A stretch of DNA of 64,000 nucleotides from Capitulum mitella. Lineage: Eukaryota > Arthropoda > Thecostraca > Pollicipedomorpha > Pollicipedidae. The stretch spans positions 23,411,201 to 23,475,200 of the forward strand of contig CP099846.1 of the NCBI GenBank assembly GCA_030062745.1. Reading direction: 5' to 3'. This document shows, piece after piece, positions 34,782 to 46,435 of this stretch. The notes under the pieces are model-generated. The model did not search any database, was not told the origin of the DNA, and saw only the letters and a list, made by a program, of their open reading frames with translations. The position numbers and the translations under genes were made by a program. Within the stretch, counting starts at the first letter, position 1. Each line of letters begins with the position of its first letter.

Positions 34782-36004
34782 CTAACCCGCGCACGACCGT
34801 CGGTCCGTTTCGAACATCGGCGACTGGGGGGGGGGGGCAGTTGGCTGCCCCCTCTAATTCACGAACGGTTGGTCGCACGATACAAATAGGCATACCGCTG
34901 GAAAGCTTGTGACGAGTAGAGCTCGAAACTGGTCTCATTTTTAGTTTTAGATAATATGTAAGCCAATTTACGCCCTATATATGTTTTCTCATAGCCGACT
35001 GCATCACACCGAGAAATGGCCTGAATCTCAAGGGCTGTGACCAATCACGCATAGGTAAAGGCATCAGCGCACAAGTAAAGGTCCGCGGATGCCTATACAC
35101 GTCTCATTTCCCCAGATTTGTTCAATATATACGCCGAAACGTTGAGTTCAAGACACGGTAATTCTCCCTCCAGCTGTCGCGGTGCGCCGCTGCCGTATGC
35201 GGTAACAATTGACGGGAACTAATTTTAGCGTTCCTTTATTTTCGCCAAAAAAGACGATCTATGTAAATTTTATTAATCTTTGTGGTTCTTGTGATGGTTT
35301 CTCATGCTTACATTTTTGAAAAATTAATTAGTCAACAATCTACGCAATTGACGGAGCTTTATTCGCGAGAGCCTGTTTATGTCCAAAATATGCCAATTTT
35401 TCAAACTTTTCGAGGTTCCTGGTTTTACTTACGTCTGTGCAAGCCAGTTCTGCCATTTTCTACCCATTCTGAGTAATTCATCGTCGATTTTGACGGTGGT
35501 ACATTTTGGCTCACTACAGTTATTCGTGACCTGACCTCAGGTCAATGGCTGGAAGTCATTGATACTTTGCTCAATGACGGTAACTAGATGTCTGCTTCAC
35601 TCCAAACTAAAAATATTATGAAATATCCCGTCAATTTACGAGAAAACGGCGACGTGTCTTAAAAATGGGCTTGACCTTAGGTCAATGACCCGGAGAATTC
35701 CGAAAAATCTGAGATAGCAGATTTGTTGCATCTATCACGATCACTAATCCTTGAAAGTATTATTGAGATATCTTGTTTTGCGAAAAAGTTACAGGGCGCT
35801 AAACGTTTTTGGACATAGGTCCGTTTGACCTGACTTAGGTCAGGTAGCGGACCTGACCTGAGGTCAAAATTTTGACACGAGATGTAAAATTGATGAAGCA
35901 AAAGGTACACCAAGTTTCGTGACTGTGTTTGTTGGTTCTCTCGCAATCCCAGAAAAACCTCGGGGGGGGGGCAGTCAACTGCCCCCCAGTCGGGGACGGG
36001 TTAA
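34782..36004 (+). mobile_element. TTAA-MITE family 1, copy b
   Basis: Close copy of the element at 28312-29539, bounded by CTAA (34782-34785, mutated target) and TTAA (36001-36004). In the equivalent flank of gene 3 (about 41850) the element is absent, so insertion followed the duplication of the flank. AGGTCA/TGACCT boxes lie at about 35528, 35669 and 35827-35866. Confidence 0.75.
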
Positions 36005-36029
36005 TGTCCAAATGCATGAATGTACGTAT

Positions 36030-38224
36030 ACGTATATCACTTTAATGTGCCGTCTCCAATTCAGTGCTGATTGTTCTGTCTTGAAGCTTTAAACACGCAG
36101 CTTGGAGGTTCGAAAGATTTTGAGCACTTTTATCGCCAGGCACCGAGGATTTTATAGTTACGACAGGAATTTCCGTTTGTTAAAATTGGTACTGCGTTTA
36201 CAGTTGTGTGAATTATTATGCGTCCCATTCCGCCTTTTGGCGTAATTTGACGTGCCTTTGGGCAGTAGCACTGGAACCTCTCTGGAGATGGCGGGGGCAA
36301 AAGTGACTTGCCTCGTTTCCTTCCATGCACCACCATAGGGTTAATATAACATGTTGCCTAAAGTTGGGGAGGTAGCTGACCCCCTGCCACCAAGGTTCCT
36401 ACGCCCTTGCCTTTGGGGCAGCAAAGTTGAGTTCTGTAACGTCCGGTGCCGTTATCATCATCAGCAGATCATCAGATTCTAATGGAGAATATATTGTTCC
36501 AACCACACTTCTAAGCAATTCAGAATCGAATCAGCATGGACTCTGATCCATCAACTCTCCTTTCAAATCAGAATCAGAATCGGAATCACATTTTGGTTCG
36601 TAAATCAGAATCTAAGCACTTCACGAGGCTACCGGAGATCAATTCAGAGGATCGATTTCGGTTCCGAAATCGGTCTTGCGGTACATGATGTACTTTACCA
36701 TTGCTTCCTTATACCATCCTACAGTTTAAAGTGCTCATTGGGATAAGACCAGGTCCAGGACTTGGTTATTGCATTTATCACGAAAAATACACTGGAACGG
36801 TTTCTGTGATTTGGCATGAAATTAAATCGTAAATCGGAACATGAATCGAATCGTGAATTCAGTCAATTTTTGCAGTTGAAATGGTCCTTAAATCACAACC
36901 AAATTGATTCTCCCTTTTCTAATACGAATCGGGATCAGAATCAAAATGACCTTGTACTGTAAATCATACTCGATTTATCGTCTCGTGAATCGCTTACATG
37001 TCTGCTTTCTGCTAAGAAATCAATAAACCACTGATGATTTATTGAATTCTTGACTGATTGTATTGATTATGTACCACTGATGCCTATGGTACATAATCTA
37101 CTCTAGCTGCATTGCCTACACGGTGTTTAGTTTGAATACCCAGCAAACTAAATTTACGCATCGCATGACGAACAACCGCGAAGGAACTTGCACAACACGG
37201 GATGCCGGCTGTATTGAGCACGTGCCTTTGCACGTGCTCAGTACGTTGCCTTTGTTGCCTTTGTTGCCTTTGTTAACGTTGCCTTTGTGTGACGAGTGCA
37301 GTGAGGTGAGTCCGAGGCTCTAGTTTACGGAATAAAAGTTCAGATATTTTTGTCAAGACGTTTCATCCTATAAGCTATGCTGTTAATGCACAGGTGTCCT
37401 GGGTTTGACAAACATTGGTGGACAGTGTGACGCATTATTTATTTTTATTTTTTGCACCGATCGGCAGAGCTGAGGAGTCGGACTGTCTGCACGTACAATA
37501 CCACAACACAGACTCCTTCCCACTGTCGTTCCCTCCACCTATAAAAAGTGTGCATCTACATGCGGCCCAAAGATGCTGCAGAGGACGGTAGCGTGTGTAA
37601 TCGCGCGCTGTGGGTACTGCCGGTCTCCGTCCTGTCACCGCGTCGAGCTGCTAAACCAGATCATGCACAGCGGTTCTGCCCTCTAACGAACTTCGATCCA
37701 AGCATACCAACGCCTGTCTCGTAATGATGGGCGACTTCAATCCCAGCTTCCCCGTCGCACAGCTGCACACGTGTATGTCTGCCAGACGAATGGTCAACGC
37801 ATGAATTAAATATTCATTGACATGCACCGTCTGTTTGTGGTGCGATGTATAGCTGGCGTTCAACCCCTATCACGGACAGTAAAGGAAAAACCGTAGTCTT
37901 CACTGCTGTAGATGTTTCAGCGAAAATGGACTATTCGAGGAAAAAACCCCAAATGAATTGTGAACTGTGTTGCAGTCCTTTGGGTTTCGTGAGACTAAGG
38001 AACGTGTGTGTTCCTTTTGTTGCCAAGGAATGGGGATTGGGTTGCACAGTTCTTTTTAAAGGTTTTAGAGATCTCTGTGATTATCACAAGTACTTTGAGC
38101 AAGTGGGATAGTGGGATGATCATAGTTTGGATGATCCGTTTGCACGGAAAGGAAAGTGCATGTTGTTTTTACTGACTCGATCAAGATCAGTCCGTCGGAT
38201 TTTCGAGTTCAGGTTAAAGCAGAA
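36030..38224 (+). repeat. Upstream duplicated block Y, copy 1
   Basis: About 2.2 kb shared with 42060-42118 plus 43339-45714 and with 50520-52690. It contains ATTCAG/GAATCAG arrays (36520-36660), a TTGCCTTTG repeat (37244-37290), CGCGTCGAGCTGCTAAAC (37640) and ATGATGGGCGACTTCAA (37725). No copy keeps a common open frame, so I treat it as non-coding or a shared relic. Confidence 0.7.
37215..37240. repeat. Perfect hairpin with CACGTG arms
   Basis: Arms TGAGCACGTGC and GCACGTGCTCA enclose a four-base CTTT loop. The paralogous site at about 44738 keeps only one arm. Confidence 0.8.
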
Positions 38225-38465
38225 GACCGCAATGGAATCAGAAAAGAGTGAGAAGAGAGAGGATGAGGATGGACAGAGGGAGAAAGAAAGAAAGAAAGAA
38301 AGGAAGGAAGAAGAAGGAAAGAAATAAAGAAAGAAAGAAAGGAAGAAATAATGAAAGAAAGAGAGGGAGAAAGAGGGAGAGAGAGATGGAGAATGAGAGA
38401 GAGAAAAAAGGGGGCGAAGGAGGAAATGGACGCAGAAATGAATATGGAAGAAGATAAGAGGAAAG
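38225..38465 (+). repeat. Polypurine GA tract upstream of gene 3
   Basis: About 240 bases, nearly all purine, starting after AGACCGCAATGGAATC. Open frames across it on either strand are Lys/Arg/Glu or Ser/Leu/Phe low-complexity shadows. Confidence 0.85.
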
Positions 38466-38593
38466 AAGATATGATCTGGAAATGTGTCATGTAAACATGT
38501 TCATCGGCTCTGTGCGTCAAAGCAGATCAGGTCTGAAGGATACTCCGAACTTCTCTGAACTGGGCCCAGTGACGCGTGATTCCGCGGTCGACT

Positions 38594-39006
38594 GGATGCT
38601 CGGTGTTTGCCCGACCAAGGGAGGCTGGCCCCTGCACCGGCCGGAGTGTTCGATCTCCGCACTACCTACGTGGGCTGGCCCATTCCCCAGCTGAAGTATT
38701 AGGTCTCTACACGGTCTATGTAGGCTGACTCTTGCCCTGGCTGGGGTGTCTGGTCCCGTGTGACGGTCTCCGCTGCTATTTCCGTGGCCACAGGCGTCTC
38801 TTCGGCGCAGCACACGGCGCCGGTACCTGTCGACGTCCAACACCGGACAGCCGCCTCGCCAACGCAGCCGCGCTCGGCGCGGCGGGAAATCGGCAGCCTT
38901 GACCCTGCTGCCAGCCGAGGACAATGCTGTCTAGGGCAAGCGAGTCGCTATATAAATGCGGGCCGGCCGCAGCTGGACAGCACAGTGCCACCTTCACCCT
39001 TTCAGA
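38594..39006 (+). promoter_or_regulatory. Gene 3 promoter: four 50-bp units and TATA box
   Basis: Minisatellite boxes at about 38594, 38645, 38695 and 38745 precede GGCCACAGG, GTCGACGT and CAATGCTGTCTAGGG. TATATAAA lies at 38949-38956 and the ATG at 39007. Confidence 0.8.
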
Positions 39007-40898
39007 ATGAAGCTGCTGGTAAGGAGCAGCTCACTCGCAGCCTGCAGCGGCTCACTAACCTGCTGCGTGCCTGACAGGAACGGGTCAAGTTGGCGTTTCC
39101 GTGCCGTTTTTTTTTATTTATTTATTAGACAGCAATTCATATTTGAACCACATCGGTTTGATCAGTGTAGGACACTCATGTACATATTTACCGTTTTTGT
39201 CTGCAGAAACGGAGTCTGTCTGTTTAACGTGTTTTGGGTTTAGATACACACTAGAATGTGTTCTTTCATCCTCAACGTAATGAGACCATCTAGGATCCCT
39301 CCGAATGCTTTAGAGCAAAGCTGGCGATAGTTCTTTTGATTTCTTTCAATTCCTCTTTGACTGCTGGACCATACGTAACCCTTAACCTGCCTGAAAATGA
39401 CTCGATACACGTGGTTGCACTGTCACCCTTCTGTCATTTTCATGCCCTGCAACTTGGCCTGAGTGAAACGGTGTGAAAGAAAAACAGCGCGGCGTGAGCG
39501 TGTGAGGCACCGGAGAAGTGATGCTCGCTCTGCAGTTGACGTTCGAGCTCTAACCCACAGGTCACCCTCTGCACCGTGCTGGCGGTGGCCTCTCTCGGCC
39601 AGGCCGGCGGCGGGTACGGCCACGGTGGCGGAGGGCACGGCCGCAGAGGCGGAGGGTACGGCCACGGCGGCTACCAGACAGAGCACTACAGGTGAGCGCG
39701 GCGAAGCGACTGATGGAGAACCGACGCAGCACGGCTCACAGAGGGGCAGAACCGACAAATGACGGTCAAAATATTAGTGCACGGCCGATGGAGGCCGGCT
39801 GACATTGGGAAGGAACCGAAGAAAGGCCACTGCAGAAACGAATACAGAACTGTTCACAGTTCTGTAGAACCGGAAGAGGAGGGTTCATAGTAAGACAGAA
39901 CCGACAAAAACCAGTTTCGGAACCGACTGAGTACGACTGACTGTGGATTGCATTGGTCAAGCGGCCGGCGTGAAATCGTGAAATGAAACATGGGTGGGCT
40001 GCGTCTGCGTGGAAGGACGAGCGCACATGACAGACAACCTGAAAGATTACATATATCTCCTAAGAAAGAACAATCATTCCTACCAGCGTCCCATGTGTCA
40101 TAGGGACCAAAGGGCTATGAAACCAGTGCAAACGTTTACGTTTGGGAGCTACCATGCACAGAGGAAAACAGGCACGTAGCCAGGATTTTCCTGGTGGGGA
40201 AGGGGATAAATGTCAAATTTTGTGATATGCCACTGGCGTGTGACAAAATTTATAGAAAAAGACGCCAGTTTCGCGCAATCCATCTCACAGGAAGTTTGAT
40301 GCACAGGAAAAACTTGTCATGTTTGCTTTTGTAACACATATATGATCACTATTCCGTAATTCTGCGAAATCGCTAAATACCTAGTGTAGACCGCATGGCT
40401 CAGGGGGGGGGGGGGCATGACCTCCATGGCCCCCTTGGCTACGTGCCTGGAGGAAGATGTAGCCTTTTCTTCGCGACACACTCTTTTATGTCATCTTCGG
40501 TGCCCGGCATATGCTATCGTAAGCTACATTTGTTGTTTCATGCATGCCCTTGCTCTGTCCGTTTTAGGTACGAGAAGGTTCGCACCGTCGTCAAACACCA
40601 TCCGTATCCGGTGGTGAAGAGAGTGCCGTACCCGGTTGTCAAGCACGTGCCCGTCTACAAACCCGTCTACAGGACCGTGGTCAAGCACGTGCCGGAGCCG
40701 TACCCGGTCGTCAAGCACGTGCCGGTCGTCAAGCGCGTGCCTGTCGTCAAACACGTGCCAGTCGTTAAGCGCGTGCCCGTGATCAAGCGCGTGCCCGTGG
40801 TCAAGCACCACTACCACGTCAAGAAGGTGCCCGTGCACGTGCCGGTGTACGTCGAGAAGCCCAAGTACGGATACGGCCATGGCCACGGCTACCATTGA
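39007..40898 (+). CDS. VPV-repeat secreted structural protein, gene 3 (type B)
   Basis: Exons 39007-39018, 39561-39691 and 40568-40898 give 157 residues. Signal peptide MKLL plus VTLCTVLAVASLGQA; residues 20-47 are Gly/His rich with an unusual GRRGGG interruption. The codon across intron 2 is AG plus G, giving Arg48 where the other four genes have Gly. Exon 3 carries VVKRVPYPVVKHV, one PEPYPVVKHV unit, alternating VPVVKR/VPVVKH repeats, HYHVKKVPVHVPVYVEKPKY and GHGHGYH. Intron 2 contains a hAT-type MITE (40169-40449). The poly(A) signal ATTAAA is at 41245-41250. Role as for gene 2: inferred extracellular structural protein. Confidence 0.87.
39710..39900 (+). repeat. Intron 2 minisatellite, gene 3
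   Basis: GGCTCACAGAGGGGCAGAAC and diverged units at about 50-64 bp spacing follow the donor. Confidence 0.65.
40169..40449 (+). mobile_element. hAT-type MITE in gene 3 intron 2
   Basis: Ends are CAGGCACGTAGCCAGG and CCTTGGCTACGTGCCTG. The flanking 8-mers GAGGAAAA (40161-40168) and GAGGAAGA (40450-40457) form a near-perfect 8-bp target duplication, the hAT signature. Gene 1 (GAGGAAGA, 25139-25146), gene 2 (33384-33391) and gene 5 keep a single uninterrupted site. No coding capacity. Confidence 0.8.
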
Positions 40899-41244
40899 TC
40901 CACTGGGCCTCCGTTGGTCTGGCTGATTCGAACGTACGCACGGTGCCTGCCGCCACGTTTGTATTCAACGCCAGCCGCTGGCGACTTCCGGACCAGTAGC
41001 GACCGTGTTGTCGGCTGGGTGCCTTGATGTTCCTCACCTCTTCTTGTGTCTCTGGGAACCGGTGTATTTAATCTCGCGTATGTCACATGGTCACCGTAGT
41101 TATTCTGTTATTTTTTTCGCGGCCCGCAAAGCAGTACAAAGTTTGGCGGGGCATCACATGCTTGAAGGGCGAATGATGTCAAGAGTACCAGAGATTTTCT
41201 GTTTTCTGAATATCGTGTTCTAGATGCATATGTTCTGATGACGA

Positions 41245-41250
41245 ATTAAA
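41245..41250 (+). terminator. Poly(A) signal ATTAAA, gene 3
   Basis: ATTAAA about 347 bases after the stop in the conserved GAATTAAATACACTGACAG block. Confidence 0.6.
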
Positions 41251-41279
41251 TACACTGACAGCGTTGTACACGCTTCACC

Positions 41280-42118
41280 TTGTTTGTAAGGAGGAAATCC
41301 CAGCGATTGATGTAGTTTATTTCATACGTACAGCCATTCATCTTACACATAAGTGTATGACACAGTGCTGCTACCAAGTTTGTTCTTGACAATGAATTCA
41401 GTCAGAACCGCTTCATGAGTTGAGGCACTTTTCGTGAGTCGCAAGCTGAGTCGAGTTGTGGAGAAATTTTTGAGTCAAGTCATGAATGAAGTTACATTTA
41501 TTTTTAGCCAAAAATGATTCGAGTCATTTTTTACCCAAAATTGTGAAATGACAAGATTTAGCTTTACAGCACGACAAGATTTGCTTGGACAATGCAAGTC
41601 AAGTCAAGGCCTTTTTTGGCAGCTTTGAAGTTTATGTTATGGGATGTTTCAGTCGAGCTCCTGGCCTGATCTGACAACGCATTATAAGTTAGAATGGGTC
41701 TCATGGAAATAGTTACTGCTTTCAAGTCCGTCGACGTCAATTATATTATCCACGCTTTTCAAGTATCCATTGAAAATACTGGTCCCTGTTTCCCGTCTTT
41801 TTGTTTTGTTTTTGTTTTGTGTGACGTTGAATAGGTGGAACCCGTCTGTGCGTCTGAATGTGAAATGATATATATGTACGTACAACGTATCTTGACCGGT
41901 TTGCAAGCTGTCCAGTACCTTAGATAATAAAAGCGAGCACAGGTACATTTTGAGCTCTGCTCCAATATTCCACTTTTGCTGGCTCAGTAAATACCGAATG
42001 GAAAATGGTCGCTATGGCGCATGGTCTGATAGGTGAACTACCAGTATACGTTTTGTCGTTTGATGTATAACTTCCATGTGCTGTCTCCAATTCAGCGCCG
42101 ATGGTTTGGCTTCAGGCT
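41280..42118 (+). repeat. Type-B 3' flank, copy 2 (after gene 3)
   Basis: Contains TTCATGAGTTGAGG (41411), CAAGGCCTTTTTTGGCA (41605) and GGTGGAACCCGTCTGTG (41834) as in copy 1, without the family-1 MITE that interrupts copy 1. Confidence 0.75.
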
Positions 42119-43338
42119 TTAACCCTATTCCCGGAGGGCTAGACGGTATGGTCGATTCCCGGCAGGGGGGGGGGGCGGATCCGGCCCCCCCCCCTGAGAT
42201 CTCGAGAACTACTCGTCCGATTTCATCGCAACAAACGGCAATCAATTTGCTGTGAGGTGAACTACATTTTTATAAAAATAAATTTTTAAAATTTTGAAAT
42301 TTGTGGATACAGGGGGGCAAAAATGTCAAAATGGGCTACTTTTGGACTTCTTATAACTCCGTTGTTTATCGACCGATTTCGATGAAACTGGCATGAATCG
42401 AGAGATGGTGGATAGGGCTTTTACCATGGGTCCGCAAATCTGAAATTTTGAGAAAATTCATGGGCGTTCACAGGGTTTCAAAAATAGGAGGATTAGTTTT
42501 CTAACAACTGAATGAACAAAAGAGGCAAACACACTTTTTTGGCTTCTGCTAGTCATGTTATACTAAAGAAGTACAAATCGCATTACAATGTTTGTATAAT
42601 GCTAGCATAGGCGGTGCCAGGGACATGAAAAAGGGGGAACTGTCATGGTCACACGTTTCTCAGATCAACCTGCGACCTTTGACCTTAAATGACCTCCAGT
42701 GACCTTGGGGTCACTTGGAATGATCTCGTGTGCATTTAATATTACCTGTAAAGGTTTTCAATCATTTGAATTCACTCTATTTCAAAAGTTTCATTTTATG
42801 GCTATTGCGATTTAGGGTACGCGCACTGACATTTTAGGCCATAGCTCCGTGGCCCGACCTGACATCAAGCTGAAACTTAGTACACAAGTAGAAAGCATCC
42901 TTCGACGTCATATATATTCCGGGCTTGGCATTTGAAAAAACAGCGCCGAAATTATTGCGAAAAAAAACAAATTTTTGCTTTTGACCTTGACCTGACCTTG
43001 TAAAATAACCTCAGATAAACAAAATTACATCTGCACATTGCCCAACTATTTAGCTATACATCCATATAAAGTTTTAAGTTCTATCTTAAAAACTCTGTTT
43101 TTGGCAGACATTTTTCTTTTACCCTCAACATGGCCAAAAATGGCATGAGGTGCCTCCCAAAAACGTTGCCTGGCTCCGCCCCTGAGCAAAAAAAAATTTG
43201 AAATTTTGTCACGGCACGAAGAAAAAATAGCTAGGAAAAGTGACCAAGTTTCGTGAAGCTGCGTTAAAAAGCCTGGAATTGGCAAGCAAAAACCCGAGGG
43301 GGGGCCGATTCAGCCCCCCCTACCGGGAATAGGGTTAA
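42119..43338 (+). mobile_element. TTAA-MITE family 2
   Basis: Perfect terminal inverted repeats CCCTATTCCCGG and CCGGGAATAGGG lie inside TTAA duplications (42119-42122, 43335-43338). The equivalent place in block Y copy 1 reads GCTTTAAACACGCAG (about 36090) with one TTAA and no insert, a clean empty site. piggyBac-like by target and end sequence. The interior is non-coding and rich in TGACCT boxes (42665-42715, 42978-43000). Confidence 0.85.
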
Positions 43339-45714
43339 GCACGCAGTCCGAAGGCTCGAATGATTTTAAGCACTTTTGGCGCCAGGCACCAAGGGTTTTA
43401 TAGTTGCACCAGGAACTTCCGTTTGCTAAAATTAGCATTGCATGTTCAATTGCACGCCTTATTCTGTGCCACATTCCGAGCTTTGGCGTAATTTGATGTA
43501 ACTTTAGGCAGAAGCGTCGGAGCCTCTGTGTAGATGGCAGGGCAAAAGCGATTTTTACCTCGTTTCTGTCATGCACCGCCATAGGGTTGATGTTTAATGT
43601 TGCCCAAAGTTGTGGACGCAGCTGTCTCCCTACTGCCTCCCCCCTCCCCCGTTCCTACTCCCCTGTTTTTGGGACCGTAAAATTAGGTGTTGTCATGTTC
43701 GGTGCTCAGGTCACCAGTCTCTGATAGAAACTACTGTTATATTGTTATATATCATTACTTATATACTTAAGGTATATCTTCTATGGTATTGAGCCCACCA
43801 AACTTCTGAGCATTTCAGAATCGAATCAGCATCGGCTCTGATCTGCCAACTCGTCTTGTGAAACGGAATCAAATCAGAATCGCATTTCGGCTCAAGAATC
43901 AGAAACAAATCACTTCGCAAAGTTGTCGGGAAATGATAGTACCATTTCGTCGATTTGAGTATCAATATTTATCAGAATACTATGGGGTCTATCAGCATTG
44001 AGAGGAGATGACGACATGACAGTGGGAACCGAAAATTCCAATTATGATGCGATGGAAACCAGATATTTCCTTTCCTGTTTTTTTTCTCTCTTGAATTACA
44101 TAAATTTAGAAACTTTATTTGTGGAAGATTGTTAATGAACATTTTTGTCCTCGTGTAGGCCCTTGACACCAACGTACTTACATACTGGGATTTTTTATCT
44201 TGACTCTCAGTGCAGATTGAATTAGGACGCAGTGCCCTATGCCCGTGTCGACGTAAGTCCTGCAGTACATGATGTACCTTACTATTGTTCACTAATACTA
44301 TCGTGTATTCTATGGCGGTCATTGGACCGCCATAGAATTTAGACCGCCGTCGACCCAGTACTTGGTTATTGCATTTATCACGAAAAATAAACTTCATCGG
44401 TTTTTGTTATCTGGCATAAAATTAAATCGTAGATCGAATCCTGAATCGAACTGTGAATTCAGTCAGTTTTATGCAGCTGAAATAGTCCTTGAATCACAGT
44501 CAGATCGATTCTCTGCTTACCAACATAAATCAGAATCAGAATCAGAATGACCACCGATCCACAGTCTCGTGAATCGCTTACAAGTTTGTTTCCCGCTAAG
44601 ATGTCAAAACATCACTGCTGCCTGCGGTCCATAATCAGTTCTGGTCGCGTTGCCTTTAAGGTCCAGCAAATTAAATTCACGCATCGCGTGATGAGCGACC
44701 GCGAAGGTACTTGCACAACATGGGATGTCGGCTGTACTGAGCACGTGCGGTGCAACGTTGCCTTTGTGTGACGAGTGCAGTGAGGTGAGTCCGAGGCTCT
44801 AGTTTACGGAACATAAGTCTAAATATTTTTGTCAAGACGTTTGATCGTTTAAAGTATGCTGTTAGTGTACAGGTATCCTGGGTTTGTACGACACTGGTGA
44901 ACAGTGCGATACCTTATTTGCTATTTTTGCACCGATCGGCAGAGCTGAGGAGTCGGTCTGTCTGCACATACAATACCGCGACATAAACGCCTTCCCACTA
45001 CCGCTCCTGCCCACCCATAAAGAGTGTGGATCCACATGCGGCTCAAGGTGCTGCAGAGGACGGTAGCGTGTGTAATCGCGCGCTGTGGGTACTGCCGGCC
45101 TCCGTCCAGTCACCGCGTCGAGCTGCTAAACCAGATCATGCACACCGGTTCTGGCCTCTAACGTACTTCGATCCAAGCATACCAACGCCTGCCTCGTCAT
45201 GATGGGCGACTTCAACCTCAGCTTTCCCGTCGCACAGTTGCGCACCCGTCTGTCTGCCAGACGAATGGCCAACGCATGAATTAGATATTCATTGATATGC
45301 ACTGTTTGTTTGTGGTGCGATATATAGTTGGCGGTTCAACCCCTATCACAGACAGTAATGGAAACACCGTGGTCTCCACTATCGCGGATGTTTCAGCGAA
45401 AATGAACTATTCGAGGAAAAGATTGCAAAAAGAATTGTGAATTTTGTTGCAATCCTTTAGGTTTTGTGAGACTGAGTAATGTACTGTGTTCCTTTTGTTG
45501 CTTAAGATTAGGGATTGGGTTGCACAATTCTCAAAGGATTTTATTGATCCATGTGATTATTACAAGTACTTTGAGCAGGTGGGATAGTGGGATGATCATG
45601 GTTTGGATGGTCCATTTTCACGGATAGGAAAGTGGCTGTTATTTTTCCTGGCTAGATCAAGACCAACCCGTCGGATTCTCGAGTTGAGATTAAAGCAGAA
45701 GACGGCAATAGAAT
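43339..45714 (+). repeat. Upstream duplicated block Y, copy 2
   Basis: Continues directly from the empty-site sequence (GCACGCAGTCCGAAGG) and matches 36100-38224 in order: GCCAGGCACCAAGG, GAATCAG arrays, GACGAGTGCAGTGAGGTGAG, CGCGTCGAGCTGCTAAAC and ATGATGGGCGACTTCAA. Confidence 0.75.
44307..44338. repeat. Perfect 14-bp hairpin, four-base loop
   Basis: ATTCTATGGCGGTC, loop ATTG, then GACCGCCATAGAAT. The paralogous positions (about 36720 and 51480) are not palindromic. Confidence 0.85.
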
Positions 45715-45905
45715 CACAAAAGAGAGAGAAGAGAGGGGATGAGGATAGAGAGAGAGAGAGAGGGGGGGGAAAGAAAGAAAGGAAGAGAGGGAGAAAGAGG
45801 GGGAGAGAGAGCGAGAACGGGAGAGAGAGGGAGAAAGAGAGAGAGGCAAGGAGGAAGGAGGACATGGAAGGAGAAAGGAATAAGGAAAATGGAAAAAGGA
45901 AAGAA
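45715..45905 (+). repeat. Polypurine GA tract upstream of gene 4
   Basis: About 190 purine bases following GAATCACAAAAGAG; same position relative to the gene as in units 2, 3 and 5. Confidence 0.85.
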
Positions 45906-46025
45906 AATATGATTTGGAAATTTCCGATGTAAACGTGGCCATCGGCTCCTTGCGTCCAAACAGATCAGGCCTGAATTATACTTTGAACTTCCCTTTACTG
46001 GGCCCACACACGTGGTTTAGCGATC

Positions 46026-46435
46026 AGTTCGGTCCCTGTCCCGACCAACGTAGACTGGCCCCTGCACCGGCTGGGATGTTCGGTCACTGCACGGCCTATG
46101 TAGGCTGGCCCCTTCCCCGGCTGAAGTGTTGAGTCTCTGCACGACCTAAGTAGGCTGACCCTTGCCCCAGCTCGGGTGTTAAGCCGTGTGACGGTCTCCG
46201 CTGCTATTTCCGTGGCCACAGGTGTCTCTTCGACGCAGCGCACGGCGCCGGTATCCGTCGACGTCCAACACCGGACAGCCGCCTCGTCAACGCAGCCGGG
46301 GTCGGCGCGGCGGGAAATTGGCAGCCTTGACCTTGCTGCCGGCCGAGGACAATGCTGTCTAGGGCAAGCGGGCCGCTATATAAAGACGGGCCGGCCGCAA
46401 CCGGCAGCAGAGTGCCACCATTCACCCTTTCGAGA
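46026..46435 (+). promoter_or_regulatory. Gene 4 promoter: four 50-bp units and TATA box
   Basis: Minisatellite boxes at about 46026, 46076, 46125 and 46174, the conserved GGCCACAGG and GTCGACGT blocks, TATATAAA at 46377-46384 and the ATG at 46436. Confidence 0.8.

Noticed and set aside
38209-38520. Ser/Leu/Phe-rich and Lys/Arg/Glu-rich frames over the GA tract
   Set aside because: Low-complexity translation of a polypurine tract on each strand, repeated at 45652-46007 and 56217-56524.
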